Assembly (NCBI GenBank): GCA_002346535.1
Contig: DDZZ01000057.1
Location: forward strand, 21,320-85,319
DNA length: 64,000 nt
Reading direction: 5' to 3'
Origin: Opitutales bacterium UBA2995
Lineage (GTDB): Bacteria > Verrucomicrobiota > Verrucomicrobiia > Opitutales > UBA2995
In this document: piece after piece, positions 46,437-55,987 of the stretch
Layout of the letters: every line of letters starts with the position of its first letter
How positions within the stretch are numbered: position 1 is the stretch's first letter
The notes under the pieces: model-generated
Databases searched by the model: none
What the model was told of the DNA's origin: nothing
Seen by the model: the letters and a program-made list of their open reading frames with translations, nothing else
Made by a program: the position numbers and the translations under genes

Positions 46437-47453
46437 ATGAATAAACAACTCAATATGGGAGTCATTGGGCTAGGCAGGCTTGGAAGCTTGTATGCCAATT
46501 ACTGTACAAATCGCTTACCCACCGCTAATCTGGTGGCCGTTTCCGATATTCGCGAGGAAGTCGCCCAATCCGTGGCCAATCAATACGGGGCCGATAAGTA
46601 TTACACCGATTACAACGACCTGCTGGCAGATTCGGCAGTTGAGGCCGTCCTGGTAGTAACTCCAACGAGTTTGCATCGCGACGTCGTTGTGGCGGCAGCC
46701 CAGGCCGGTAAGGCAATCTTTTGCGAAAAGCCACTTTCCCTGAGTGTGAACCAATGCAAAGAAATGGCAGTAGTGATCCAAGACACCGGAACCTTTTTCC
46801 AACTGGGGTTTATGCGACGCTTTGATAGCGCCTACCTCACTACGAAACAAAAGATGGAGGCCGGCGAAATCGGTAAACCCATCCAATTCAAAGGAACCTC
46901 AAGAGATAAAGAGCAAGCCTCCCTAGAATTCCTCGATCCAAAACATAGCGGGGGACTGTTCATCGACATGGGCATTCACGATTTCGATCTCGCCCGTTGG
47001 TTGATGGGGGAAGTTAAGAGTGTCTAGGCCGTCGGCGGATACCTGGCGTATCGAGAAATGGAAGACTTTAGAGACCCGGATAACGCCATCGTGAATATGT
47101 ATTTTGAAAATGGCAATTTGGGCGCCATCGATCTTTCCCGAAGTGGATTCTACGGATACGATATTCAATCCGAGATTCTCGGCACCGCGGGATGCCTTCG
47201 CTGCGGTTACCTTCGGGAAACTCCCATCCAGGTCATGAAAGATAACGCCATATCTCATGATACCGTGCCCGGATTTTATGAGCGTTTTGAAAAAGCTTAT
47301 ATCGACCAATTGTTCGATTTTTTCGAAAATGTCATCCAAGACCGTGAACCCTCCGTCACTGCGGCCGATGGCCTGGCTGCTCTGAAGATTGGTTTGGCAG
47401 CCACAAAGTCTTACCATGAAAACCACGTTGTTGAAGTGAAGGAGATTGAATAG
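46437..47453 (+). pseudogene. Gfo/Idh/MocA (inositol 2-dehydrogenase IolG-like) with one in-frame TAG
   Basis: The 338 readable positions cover the whole family length. GVIGLGRLGSLYANY is the Rossmann motif, AIFCEKPLSLS the conserved Lys segment, and GGLFIDMGIHDFDLARWLMG the active-site Asp/His helix. A single TAG at 47025-47027 interrupts the frame after GEVKSV; translation would continue in the same frame with AVGGYLAYREMEDF to the natural end. There is no other damage. Restart at ATG 47058 would give only the C-terminal domain. It is either a very young pseudogene, a site of readthrough or a sequence error. Confidence 0.88.
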
Positions 47454-47457
47454 CAAG

Positions 47458-48843
47458 ATGAGGGGGTATTTCAAGCGGCCAAATTTCGAAGTGGGCGGAG
47501 TTCAAATTGTTACGCTGCTTCTATTTACGATTTTGGCGGTTGGCTGCACTGAGGCAGAATCTCCTCCAAATATTGTTCTTATTCTTGCGGATGACATTGG
47601 TGTCGAAACCATTAACGCATATGGCGGGGAATATGTCACCCCGCACATCAATTCCTTGGCCGAAAATGGTGTTCGCTTTGACCAAGGACATGCCACACCG
47701 GTTTGCACCACAACGAGAACGCGCCTATTAGCAGGCACCTACAATTTCAAACATTACGATGCTTTCGGGCATCTCAATCCGGATCTCTACATGCTCACCC
47801 GCTTTATCAAGGATTCGGGCTATGCTTCGGTTGTGGTGGGTAAATGGCAATTGGCGGGCAATATGGAGTATGGTGGCAAGGGCACATTTCCCTGGGATGC
47901 TGGATTCGACGAACACCTGGTCTGGCAGTTAAAGCGCAACTTGAAGGGCAGCCGTTACTGGCAACCGACCCTCACCGAAAACGGATTGACTAAAACCTAC
48001 TGCAAAGACGATTTTGCCCCCACCCTTTTCAAGGACTACGTGCTCGACTTCATCGACCGCAAAAAAGACGAACCGTTTTTTGTGTATTACAACTCGGTCT
48101 TGGCCCATGATCCTTGGACAACCACGCCCGACAGCCTCGAAGCAAAAAACCCGAAAGAAAAATTTGCCGGAATGATGGGATACCTGGACAAAATGGTTGG
48201 AGAGGTTTTAGCAAAATTGGAGGCGCATGACTTGACAGAAAACACCATCATCTGGTTTATCGGCGATAACGGCACCCACCCTCAGATTACTTCGCTGCGT
48301 CATGGAAAACCCATTATTGGTGGAAAATGGATTACCAAAACTTCGGGAACGCACGTTCCATACATCCTGCAATGGAAAGGCTCGCTACCACAAGGTGTAG
48401 TACGGGATGACTTGGTTGAGGTCTTGGATGTGTATCCAACTCTGGCATCAGCGGTCGGAAAGAATCCGAGAATCGAACTCGATGGCATCGACCTGCTGCC
48501 CTATGCTCGAGGAAATATCAATAGAACCCGGAACTGGATTTTCATGCATTACGATCCCCAATGGGGCAGCGACTATTTTAATACCTTTATGCCCGCCGCT
48601 CGCTTCATATTTGACCAGAACTGGAAATACTATGGAGACGGACGGTTCTACAACACTTCGAAAGATCCACTTGAGAAAGTGGAATTAATACCAGACGAAT
48701 TTGGTGGCGAAACCATGGATGCCTACCGTGCTTTCAGCGAACAATTCCATTCTATGAAATCCGGACCTTTAAAAACCCCCTACATGAATGGTGGCCTGAC
48801 TGCATTGAAACTCCCGGAACCCACTGAAGATTGTGAAAATTAA
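47458..48843 (+). CDS. Lipoprotein sulfatase with unusual CTTTR active-site motif
   Basis: 461 residues from ATG 47458, four bases after the preceding stop. The N-terminus has a hydrophobic segment ending in the lipobox LAVGC30, so it is probably membrane-anchored in the periplasm. The metal site is LILADDIG. The position of the formylglycine motif reads C83-T-T-T-R87: the Pro or Ala of C-x-P/A-x-R is replaced by Thr. Other active-site parts are intact (VVVGKWQLAG, FIGDNGTHPQI). It overlaps the next sulfatase gene by 11 bases. Whether C83 can be converted to formylglycine is open. Confidence 0.88.
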   Translation: MRGYFKRPNFEVGGVQIVTLLLFTILAVGCTEAESPPNIVLILADDIGVETINAYGGEYVTPHINSLAENGVRFDQGHATPVCTTTRTRLLAGTYNFKHYDAFGHLNPDLYMLTRFIKDSGYASVVVGKWQLAGNMEYGGKGTFPWDAGFDEHLVWQLKRNLKGSRYWQPTLTENGLTKTYCKDDFAPTLFKDYVLDFIDRKKDEPFFVYYNSVLAHDPWTTTPDSLEAKNPKEKFAGMMGYLDKMVGEVLAKLEAHDLTENTIIWFIGDNGTHPQITSLRHGKPIIGGKWITKTSGTHVPYILQWKGSLPQGVVRDDLVEVLDVYPTLASAVGKNPRIELDGIDLLPYARGNINRTRNWIFMHYDPQWGSDYFNTFMPAARFIFDQNWKYYGDGRFYNTSKDPLEKVELIPDEFGGETMDAYRAFSEQFHSMKSGPLKTPYMNGGLTALKLPEPTEDCEN

Positions 48844-50308
48844 TTATCAAACCAGACAATTAGCTTTGTTATTGGGTCTCATTTTGATGCCCGTTTTATT
48901 GCAGGCTCAAACAAACAAGAACGTCTTGCTTATCACTATCGACGATCTGAACTGTGATCTCGGTACTTACGGTCATCCATTGGTACAAAGCCCCCACATC
49001 GACGCCTTAGCCAGCAAAGCCATGCGATTCGATCGTGCCTACTGTCAGGCACCTCAATGTACTCCGAGCCGATCCAGTTTCTTGACTGGTCTCTACCCCG
49101 AACAAACCGGTGTCATTGGCCATGGAGCACATTTCCGAGATTTGATACCCAAAGTAACCACCCTACCCCAACTCTTCAAAGAAAACGGGTATTTTTCGGC
49201 CCGTGTCGGCAAAATTTTCCACTATGGTGTTCCAAGCGATATTGGGACCGATGGCCTGGACGACCCTGTCTCCTGGGACCACGTGGTTAATCCCCGAGGC
49301 ATTGACAAGGACTATGAAGATAAGATGCACAATATTGATCCCAGCGATCCCAATATTGGAGGCATCCTTACTTGGATGAATATTGACAGTGAAGATGAAG
49401 AACACACCGATGGGATAGCGACGATTGAAACGATCAAGCTCCTCAAAGAAAACAATCCAAAAAAAACCGGAAAACCCTTTTTTTTTGGAGTCGGCTACTA
49501 CCGTCCCCATGTTCCGTTCATCGCTCCGACTAAGTATTTTGACCTCTATCCGAAGGATAAAATCACGCTTATCGAAAACCAGATCCAGGACCGGAACGAT
49601 ATCCCATTGCCAGCCCTCGCAGACAGACCCAATCAGCTCACACTTTCGGAAGACGAACAAAGAGAAATCATTCAAGCCTACTACGCTTCCATAACCTATG
49701 TAGATGGTCAGGTGGGCAAACTACTGGTCGAACTGGATCGGCTCGGCCTCACGGATAGCACTATAATTCTATTACTTTCAGATCACGGTTACCACATGGG
49801 TCGACACGGTTTATGGCAAAAATCGGATTTGTTTGAAGGCGGGGTGCGAACTCCTCTGATCATTTCAGCACCCGGTGTTTCGAAACCGGGCACTGCCACC
49901 TCCTCGCTCATCGAATTTGTCGACCTCTACCCAACCGTCGTTGAATTAGCAGGCCTCAAAAAGCCGGACTACCTCTCCGGGAAAAGCCTGGTTCCTATCT
50001 TAAAAAATCCTGAGCATATCATACGAAACAGTGCCTACACGCTGGCTCCTACTTTTTCAAAAGTGTACCCGGAACTTCACTACCGAAACATTATCGGCTA
50101 TACAATACGAACCGATCGTTTCCGCTACACTCAATGGGGTCCCGATGGAGTTCTCGGTGAAGAGCTCTACGATTATGACAACGACCCCAGCGAGCTTACC
50201 AACCTGGTCCGCAACCGTTCGTTCGAGTCAACCCGTTACAAATTGCGGCGCCAACTCCACTCCCGAATGACCGAGGCCCAAGTACCGGTTTACGAGCTTG
50301 AGGACTGA
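48833..50308 (+). CDS. Iduronate-2-sulfatase-like secreted sulfatase
   Basis: 491 residues starting with GTG inside the end of the previous gene (11-base overlap), which implies translational coupling. The signal peptide runs to about residue 26 (MPVLLQAQ). The metal site is LLITIDDLN, the canonical motif C76-T-P-S-R80, and then VGKIFHYG and GVGYYRPHVPF, the iduronate-2-sulfatase pattern. The distal site is LSDHGYHMGRHG. It would remove a 2-O-sulfate from uronic acid units in the periplasm. Together with the UxuB-like SDR upstream it suggests use of sulfated uronates. Confidence 0.93.
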   Translation: MKINYQTRQLALLLGLILMPVLLQAQTNKNVLLITIDDLNCDLGTYGHPLVQSPHIDALASKAMRFDRAYCQAPQCTPSRSSFLTGLYPEQTGVIGHGAHFRDLIPKVTTLPQLFKENGYFSARVGKIFHYGVPSDIGTDGLDDPVSWDHVVNPRGIDKDYEDKMHNIDPSDPNIGGILTWMNIDSEDEEHTDGIATIETIKLLKENNPKKTGKPFFFGVGYYRPHVPFIAPTKYFDLYPKDKITLIENQIQDRNDIPLPALADRPNQLTLSEDEQREIIQAYYASITYVDGQVGKLLVELDRLGLTDSTIILLLSDHGYHMGRHGLWQKSDLFEGGVRTPLIISAPGVSKPGTATSSLIEFVDLYPTVVELAGLKKPDYLSGKSLVPILKNPEHIIRNSAYTLAPTFSKVYPELHYRNIIGYTIRTDRFRYTQWGPDGVLGEELYDYDNDPSELTNLVRNRSFESTRYKLRRQLHSRMTEAQVPVYELED

Positions 50309-50386
50309 CTCGCATTTAAAAGGCAAAAGAACTGGTTGTTTTTCAGAAAATCTGGATAAACGGTTCAGCATCCTAAAACCCCATTT

Positions 50387-52960
50387 ATGCGACTTTTATT
50401 TCTCCTACTGATTTTCCCCTACTTTCTCTTGGGGCAATCCTACGTATTCCGCGGAGACGCCCCCTTATATCAGGAGTTTGTTGATTATGATTTTACCTTT
50501 CTGGAAGCGACGCTCGATTTAAGGGGCATTGCACCGGCCGGAAATACGGATAATTTAGTTCCTAGAGGCATTTTCATGCCGTTGGCAGAAGATGTGTTTG
50601 TGTGCTTTGATACAGAACTGCTTCGTATCGCTGGAATCTGGCGGGGCAATTTCACCACCCTTGAGGGGGTGGCAATCAAGTCCTATGGTAATCCATTTAA
50701 TAAAAAGAACCCAGGTCAGAAAGTCCTGCCAGAACCCATTGGAGCTGTGGTAGCTTCAATAGGGTTGTATCCCGGCTGGCATAAAAAGGGAGGCATTTTT
50801 TTTCGTGATCCCCGCCAACGCTGGCTGAATGAGAAAGAATTAGGCCGCGGGCCTCTCCCACCGGAATATGGCGAATGGCTGGGGATCGAAGACTTGGGAG
50901 ATACGGCGGTCCTCAACTACACACTCTTCGGTGGAAGCGTTAAGGAAAACTATCGCTTGGAAACGGTCGACAATCAACAAGTCGTGGTTCGGTCGATTCG
51001 CCTGGAAGGCGTCAATGAACCGGTCACCTTGATTGTAAACGATTTGGGAGAGGGTACCGCGGATCGATATACACTCAAACAATTGGACGGAAGTAAAGGT
51101 ATTGTTGAAACGGCGATTGTTTACCCAGTCAAAGAAGGCCAATCGCAGTCACTCAAAGCCCCGGTATTTGATTTTTCAAGCCAGATTAAAGAAACCACCC
51201 ATTGGCCAGATAGGATCAAAACAAATTTTGAGATGGGTGAAGCACAAGGCTCCTATACCGTCGACCAATTGACGATTCCTTACCCCAATCCCTGGGAGAG
51301 ACGCATCCGACCTTTCGGCATCGACTTTTTCGAGGACGGAACTGCCGCAGTCGTCACCTACGATGGCGATGTCTATTTGATTTCTGATTTGGGCACTGTC
51401 GGAGGCGAAGCGGAATGGACCAAAATCGCAGCCGGTTTCAATGAACCCTGCTCCATCAGAATTCGCGATGGGCAGATTTTTGTCTTCAGCCGGCTGGGAA
51501 TCACTCAGTTAGTCGATAGGAACGGCGACGGCGAAACGGACTTCTATAAAATGTTCTGCAATCGCTTTTTGCAAAGTGCGGAACCCCGAGACTTTCCCCA
51601 TAGCCTCGTCCCCTGGGAAAAAGGTCAATGGATCATCAGTAAAGGAGGCCAGCAAAGTGATTATCCAACACCTCACAGCGGTCGTGCACTCCTCATTTCC
51701 GCGGACGGTAAAGAAGTCGGTTACTGGGCCTATGGTATGCGGAACGGTTATCTCAATTCCATTCCCGAAAGGAAACTGTTAATAGCCAGTGACCAGCAAG
51801 GTAAGTGGGTGCCGACTACTCCCTTTCATATCGTAAATAAGGACAGTTTCCTGGGATTCGAACCGGCCGGTCCATACGTTTCAAAAGAGGTTCAACCCCC
51901 CGCCCTTTGGTTGCCGCACCGGGTTTCTCCATCACCAATCGACCCCCTCTGGGGAGGTGATCCCCGTTTAGGAGCCTTATATAAATCCGTGCTGTTTATC
52001 GACCATACCAGACCCGGAATCACAAAGATCTTCATACCCGATGAAAGCCCGATAACCCAAACCGCCGGAGTCCCCATCGATCTGAAAATTTCAATGCCCT
52101 TATTGAAAGGAGCGATCAATCCAGTCGATGGCATGGTTTATATGACGGGTTTTCAGATTTGGGATGGCCCACCCATCGATAGATTGGAGGGACTCTCCCG
52201 ACTAAGAGTGGTAAAACCTACTGACGAATATCCGATCCGGGCCAAACTGTTTGACGAAGGACTCCTCTTGAAGTTCTCCGAAAAGTTGGATGCAAAGAAA
52301 GCCCTGGACCCTGCCAATTACCAGGTCAGTACGTGGAACTATTTACGCCAGTCCAAATACGGTTCCGCTCAATACAAAGCCGATGGAGCCCCAGGAGTGG
52401 ACAGCCGATTCATCCACTCCGTTCTACTTTCGGAGGATGAAAAATCCATTTTCGTAGCCATCGACGAAATGACCACTAGCATGCAGCTGGAATTGCAGTT
52501 CAACCTGTTCGATGATTGGAAAGGCGTCTACTTTACGGCCAACGAGCTACCCCCTGTTTCACTTTCAACCTTCGGATTTAGGAGCGTCCACTTCTCGAAA
52601 CTTTTTTCAACACCTCCAACCCCCAGAGATACTTCTGCGAAAAATACCATCGTATCCGAATCTCGGGGGCAAGATCTCGTCAAGTTTTATGGTTGTGTCG
52701 CTTGCCATTCAATTGACGGATCCACAGAAGGGAAAAGCGGACCGACCTGGAAAGGTTTATGGAAAGCCAGGCGTATGTTGCCGGATGGATCAAGAATACG
52801 AGCTACGGAAGAATATTTAAGGGACTCCATCTACGAGCCTGAAAAAGTTTTCCAACTCGGTTACCAGGATGAGGAAGCCGGAATGCCTTCCTATAAAGGA
52901 ATCCTATCCGAAGCTGATGTGGATTCCATTATTTTGTACATCCGCTCACTTCACAGGTAG
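50387..52960 (+). CDS. Large secreted DUF6797-type beta-propeller protein with C-terminal cytochrome c
   Basis: 857 residues. The signal peptide ends near residue 16 (YFLLG). The N-terminal part (FTFLEATLDLRG, PRGIFMPLAEDVFVCFDTEL, LYPGWHKKGGIFFRDPR) is what I recall as DUF6797. A propeller-like middle resembles PVC-type membrane-bound dehydrogenases (RPFGIDFFEDGTAAVVTYDG, then a DRNGDGETDFYK calcium-like loop). The C-terminal domain is a class I cytochrome c: FYGCVACHS with C-x2-C-H, and Met in AGMPSYKG as likely distal ligand. It is probably a periplasmic oxidase or dehydrogenase passing electrons to the haem. It follows the sulfatase pair by 78 bases on the same strand. Confidence 0.85.
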   Translation: MRLLFLLLIFPYFLLGQSYVFRGDAPLYQEFVDYDFTFLEATLDLRGIAPAGNTDNLVPRGIFMPLAEDVFVCFDTELLRIAGIWRGNFTTLEGVAIKSYGNPFNKKNPGQKVLPEPIGAVVASIGLYPGWHKKGGIFFRDPRQRWLNEKELGRGPLPPEYGEWLGIEDLGDTAVLNYTLFGGSVKENYRLETVDNQQVVVRSIRLEGVNEPVTLIVNDLGEGTADRYTLKQLDGSKGIVETAIVYPVKEGQSQSLKAPVFDFSSQIKETTHWPDRIKTNFEMGEAQGSYTVDQLTIPYPNPWERRIRPFGIDFFEDGTAAVVTYDGDVYLISDLGTVGGEAEWTKIAAGFNEPCSIRIRDGQIFVFSRLGITQLVDRNGDGETDFYKMFCNRFLQSAEPRDFPHSLVPWEKGQWIISKGGQQSDYPTPHSGRALLISADGKEVGYWAYGMRNGYLNSIPERKLLIASDQQGKWVPTTPFHIVNKDSFLGFEPAGPYVSKEVQPPALWLPHRVSPSPIDPLWGGDPRLGALYKSVLFIDHTRPGITKIFIPDESPITQTAGVPIDLKISMPLLKGAINPVDGMVYMTGFQIWDGPPIDRLEGLSRLRVVKPTDEYPIRAKLFDEGLLLKFSEKLDAKKALDPANYQVSTWNYLRQSKYGSAQYKADGAPGVDSRFIHSVLLSEDEKSIFVAIDEMTTSMQLELQFNLFDDWKGVYFTANELPPVSLSTFGFRSVHFSKLFSTPPTPRDTSAKNTIVSESRGQDLVKFYGCVACHSIDGSTEGKSGPTWKGLWKARRMLPDGSRIRATEEYLRDSIYEPEKVFQLGYQDEEAGMPSYKGILSEADVDSIILYIRSLHR

Positions 52961-53194
52961 TGTTGCTATACATCAAATATGCAACGTGAACTATTTGCAA
53001 TTGATAGGGCAACGGAGTCTCGTCTCGCCAATCCGGACTCAGAGAGGAATATGATGCACCAGAGTTTTTCAAGAAAGGAACCTTTCTCCTTTTGCTATAC
53101 CGATTTGGACCCGTCGTTCATAGCTTAAAAAGCAATGTATGAATGGATGTGTTTGAATCAAGTGCCACAATACATAATGCTTTTATTGTATTAA

Positions 53195-54022
53195 ATGAAT
53201 CCTCTTTCACTTTCCGTTCGCATCGCCGAAGGATTTCAATCCAAGAAGCATCCCATAATAGACTTGGAAGCCATTGCTTCTCTGGCCAGGGAAGCAAGTT
53301 ACGATGCACTTTGCATGCGGGCTTCGCAATTAGGAGTTCAAACTTCTGGCAAGGATACACAAGAAGGCATTCGTATACTCGATACAAAGAAATTGCCAGT
53401 GACAATGTTAACAGGTGACTTCGATATCGTTTACAATAACAAAAATGGGCCCGATTGCCTACGCAACATTCGACCTTACTTAGAATTAGCAAAAAAACTA
53501 AACACTCCGCTTTTGCGGGTAGCCGTCAAAAAAGAAAAAGATATCCAATGGGCACAAAAGGCGGCGGACGAGGCAGAGAAATACGAGCTAAAGCTGGCAC
53601 ACCAATGTCATACTCAAAGCCTGTTCGAAACAATTGAAGGAATTGAATCTACGCTGAAAAAAATCGAACGACCCAATTTCGGATTGATTTATGAACCTGC
53701 CAATCTGGAGATTTGCGGCCAGGACTACGGTGCAAAAACCATCGAGCGACTATCTCCCTGGATTATGAATGTTTACCTGCAAAACCAGATCCTGAATCCA
53801 GATGGAGCCGTGACTCTGAACACTTGGTGCCGTGGTCCAGTGCCCTTTGATATCACTGAAATTCATGAACCCACTGGAATCGATTTTCCTTCGATCATTA
53901 ATGGACTTAAGGCCGTCAACTACTCAGGGACAATCACCGTTCATCAGTGTGCTCCAAAAGGTACGACTCCTTCCGAATCGGCAAACACAACATCTAGGTA
54001 CCTAAGGGAATTAATTAAATAG
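53195..54022 (+). CDS. Sugar phosphate isomerase/epimerase-like TIM-barrel protein
   Basis: 275 residues, no signal peptide, so cytoplasmic. Metal-ligand segments of the xylose-isomerase-like barrel are AHQCHTQSLFETIEGIES, FGLIYEPANLEICGQDY and TITVHQCAP. The last lacks the usual Glu, and the first uses His and Gln, so the metal site may be modified. Substrate unknown. The 230 bases before it include a 49-codon frame (52979-53128) I do not recognise. Confidence 0.78.
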   Translation: MNPLSLSVRIAEGFQSKKHPIIDLEAIASLAREASYDALCMRASQLGVQTSGKDTQEGIRILDTKKLPVTMLTGDFDIVYNNKNGPDCLRNIRPYLELAKKLNTPLLRVAVKKEKDIQWAQKAADEAEKYELKLAHQCHTQSLFETIEGIESTLKKIERPNFGLIYEPANLEICGQDYGAKTIERLSPWIMNVYLQNQILNPDGAVTLNTWCRGPVPFDITEIHEPTGIDFPSIINGLKAVNYSGTITVHQCAPKGTTPSESANTTSRYLRELIK

Positions 54023-54140
54023 TATCAAATCAAATCCCAGGATATCGATATTAAGCTTCAGATAAGGAAGAAGAATAGTGGATTTTCATCCCCTAACTAC
54101 TTGCAAAACTATTACCAAATAAAAACACTCAACACCAGCA

Positions 54141-54579
54141 ATGAACCGCCGTTCCTTTCTCCTTTCCTCCACTGACGCCGTGGTTGCGGCTCCGTTCATA
54201 TCCACCACAGCCGGATCACACCATGAAAAAATCCGTATCGGCCAAATCGGTACCAAGCACGGGCATGCTTCCGGAAAGATGAAAGCCTTGCGGAAGCAAC
54301 CGAAATCGTACGAAGTAATCGGCATCTTCGAACCCGATCCCAAACAAAGGGGAAAAACCAAAAAATATAAGGCGTACGAAAACGTCCCATGGATGAAGCC
54401 CAGGGCGGCTACGAAAAAGGGGTCCACAATGTCAGCTTGGATAAAATGGGCGGTACGATGAAGAATTTGAGAACTTGACCAAAGTCATTCGCGGTAAGAA
54501 AGAATTTGGCTGGTCCCATCAGCACGATTTGGTCACACACGAAACACTGCTCAGAGCCTCGGAGATGCCGATTGACTAA
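54141..54579 (+). pseudogene. Tat Gfo/Idh/MocA oxidoreductase reduced by internal deletion
   Basis: A Tat start (MNRRSFLLSSTDAVVAAPFI) and a Rossmann strand IRIGQIGTKHGHASGKMKAL are followed by YEVIGIFEPDP. Then GYEKGVHNVSLDKMGGTM appears in a shifted frame, and directly after it the family C-terminus (EEFENLTKVIRGKKEF, HDLVTHETLLRASEMPID). Most of the catalytic domain is missing, and frame changes occur. Not functional. Confidence 0.82.
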
Positions 54580-54663
54580 TCAAAAAAGCTGGACGGCTTC
54601 GCAAAGAAATTTGAAAGATTTATTTGATAGAAAAACTCAATCGAAATTAATCCCAAATAATTA

Positions 54664-55986
54664 ATGAGAAACTCAACTCTACTCCTTTTCCTCATTTTTG
54701 GATCGTCTCTATCCGCTACTACCAATTGGCCACAATTCAGAGGCTCCGATTCCCGCGGAATTGGCCAGGGAGAAAATTTACCCGACATCTGGTCGTCCAC
54801 TGAAAACGTAGCCTGGGCCACTGACCTTCCAGGCCGAGGATGGTCGTCCCCGATCGTTTGGGGGGATAAGGTATTTCTGACCACGGTAGTCAATTCGGGT
54901 ATTTCTGAAGAACCCCAAAAGGGACTCTATTTCGGAGGGAATCGCCTGGAAGCACCTGAAACTGTCCATACCTGGATCGTCTACTGTTTGGACCTGAATT
55001 CGGGCAAAATCAATTGGCAGCACACGGTAAAAGAAGCCAAGCCGGAAAAAGGCATTCACATCAAAAGCAGCTATGCTTCGGAAACACCGGTGAGCGACGG
55101 AGAGGATGTATACTTCTATTTTGGAAACGTCGGACTGTTTGTGTATGATCTGGAGGGAAACCAAAAATGGACTAAAGATTTCGAACCTCGTTTTACGAGG
55201 CATGGATGGGGAACCGCCGCATCTCCCTTCCTCTACAAAGATCAGATCTACATTATCAACGACAACGAAGAAGAATCATGGCTGATGGCTATAGATAAAT
55301 ACACCGGTAAGGAACTCTGGCGAACCGATCGCGAACAGGAAAGCAATTGGTCCTCTCCTTATGTGTGGGAAAATAATCTACGGACCGAAATCATAATTCC
55401 CGCCACTAAAAAAGTGCGCTCCTATGATATAGAAGGCAAAGAACTCTGGTCCTTTGAAGGCATGTCCAGCATCACTATCGCTACCCCTTACGAGGCAGAC
55501 GGACTACTTTATGTAAGCTCCGGATACGTCGGAAGCAGGAACAAACCCATCTACGCGATCCGACCGGGCGCCAGTGGTGATATCTCCGTGGATGAAACCA
55601 ACAATTACAATGAGTTCATCGTATGGTCCGACTGGCATGCCGCGCCTTACAATCCCAGCACCTTAGTTTATCAGGATAATCTATATGTGCTGTGGGACAG
55701 AGGCCTGCTTTCCATCATGGATCCCAAGACGGGAGAAATTCACGTAGAGAAAGAACGCATTCCACGGGACCGTAGCGGGTTCACATCCTCTCCCTGGGCC
55801 TATGACGGCAAAGTGTTTTGTCTGAGTGAAGATGGAGACACCTTCGTCTTCAAAGCTGGCAGGACCTTCAAGCTGCTGCATGTCAACCGATTGGCGGAAG
55901 ACGACATGTGTATGGCAACCCCGGCCATCGCCGGAAACAAGCTTCTCATTCGCACAGCAGCCCGCCTCTACTGTTTCGCAAATTGA
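54664..55986 (+). CDS. Secreted PQQ-like beta-propeller protein
   Basis: 440 residues. A signal peptide (about residues 1-19) precedes W-P-Q-F-R-G, a common opening of PVC PQQ-type propellers. Repeats follow with the pattern A-x-D-x-x-T/S-G-K-x-x-W: YCLDLNSGKINW, MAIDKYTGKELW, YDIEGKELWSF and SIMDPKTGEIHVE. These form seven or eight blades. There is no Cys pair or clear PQQ-binding set, so it may be a structural or BamB-like scaffold and not a dehydrogenase. It converges with the DUF1501 gene, one base between the stops. Confidence 0.87.
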   Translation: MRNSTLLLFLIFGSSLSATTNWPQFRGSDSRGIGQGENLPDIWSSTENVAWATDLPGRGWSSPIVWGDKVFLTTVVNSGISEEPQKGLYFGGNRLEAPETVHTWIVYCLDLNSGKINWQHTVKEAKPEKGIHIKSSYASETPVSDGEDVYFYFGNVGLFVYDLEGNQKWTKDFEPRFTRHGWGTAASPFLYKDQIYIINDNEEESWLMAIDKYTGKELWRTDREQESNWSSPYVWENNLRTEIIIPATKKVRSYDIEGKELWSFEGMSSITIATPYEADGLLYVSSGYVGSRNKPIYAIRPGASGDISVDETNNYNEFIVWSDWHAAPYNPSTLVYQDNLYVLWDRGLLSIMDPKTGEIHVEKERIPRDRSGFTSSPWAYDGKVFCLSEDGDTFVFKAGRTFKLLHVNRLAEDDMCMATPAIAGNKLLIRTAARLYCFAN

Positions 55987-55987
55987 A

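Noticed and set aside
52979..53128. 49-codon frame between the cytochrome c protein and the TIM-barrel gene
   Set aside because: No recognisable motif or ribosome site; it may be a remnant but cannot be assigned.
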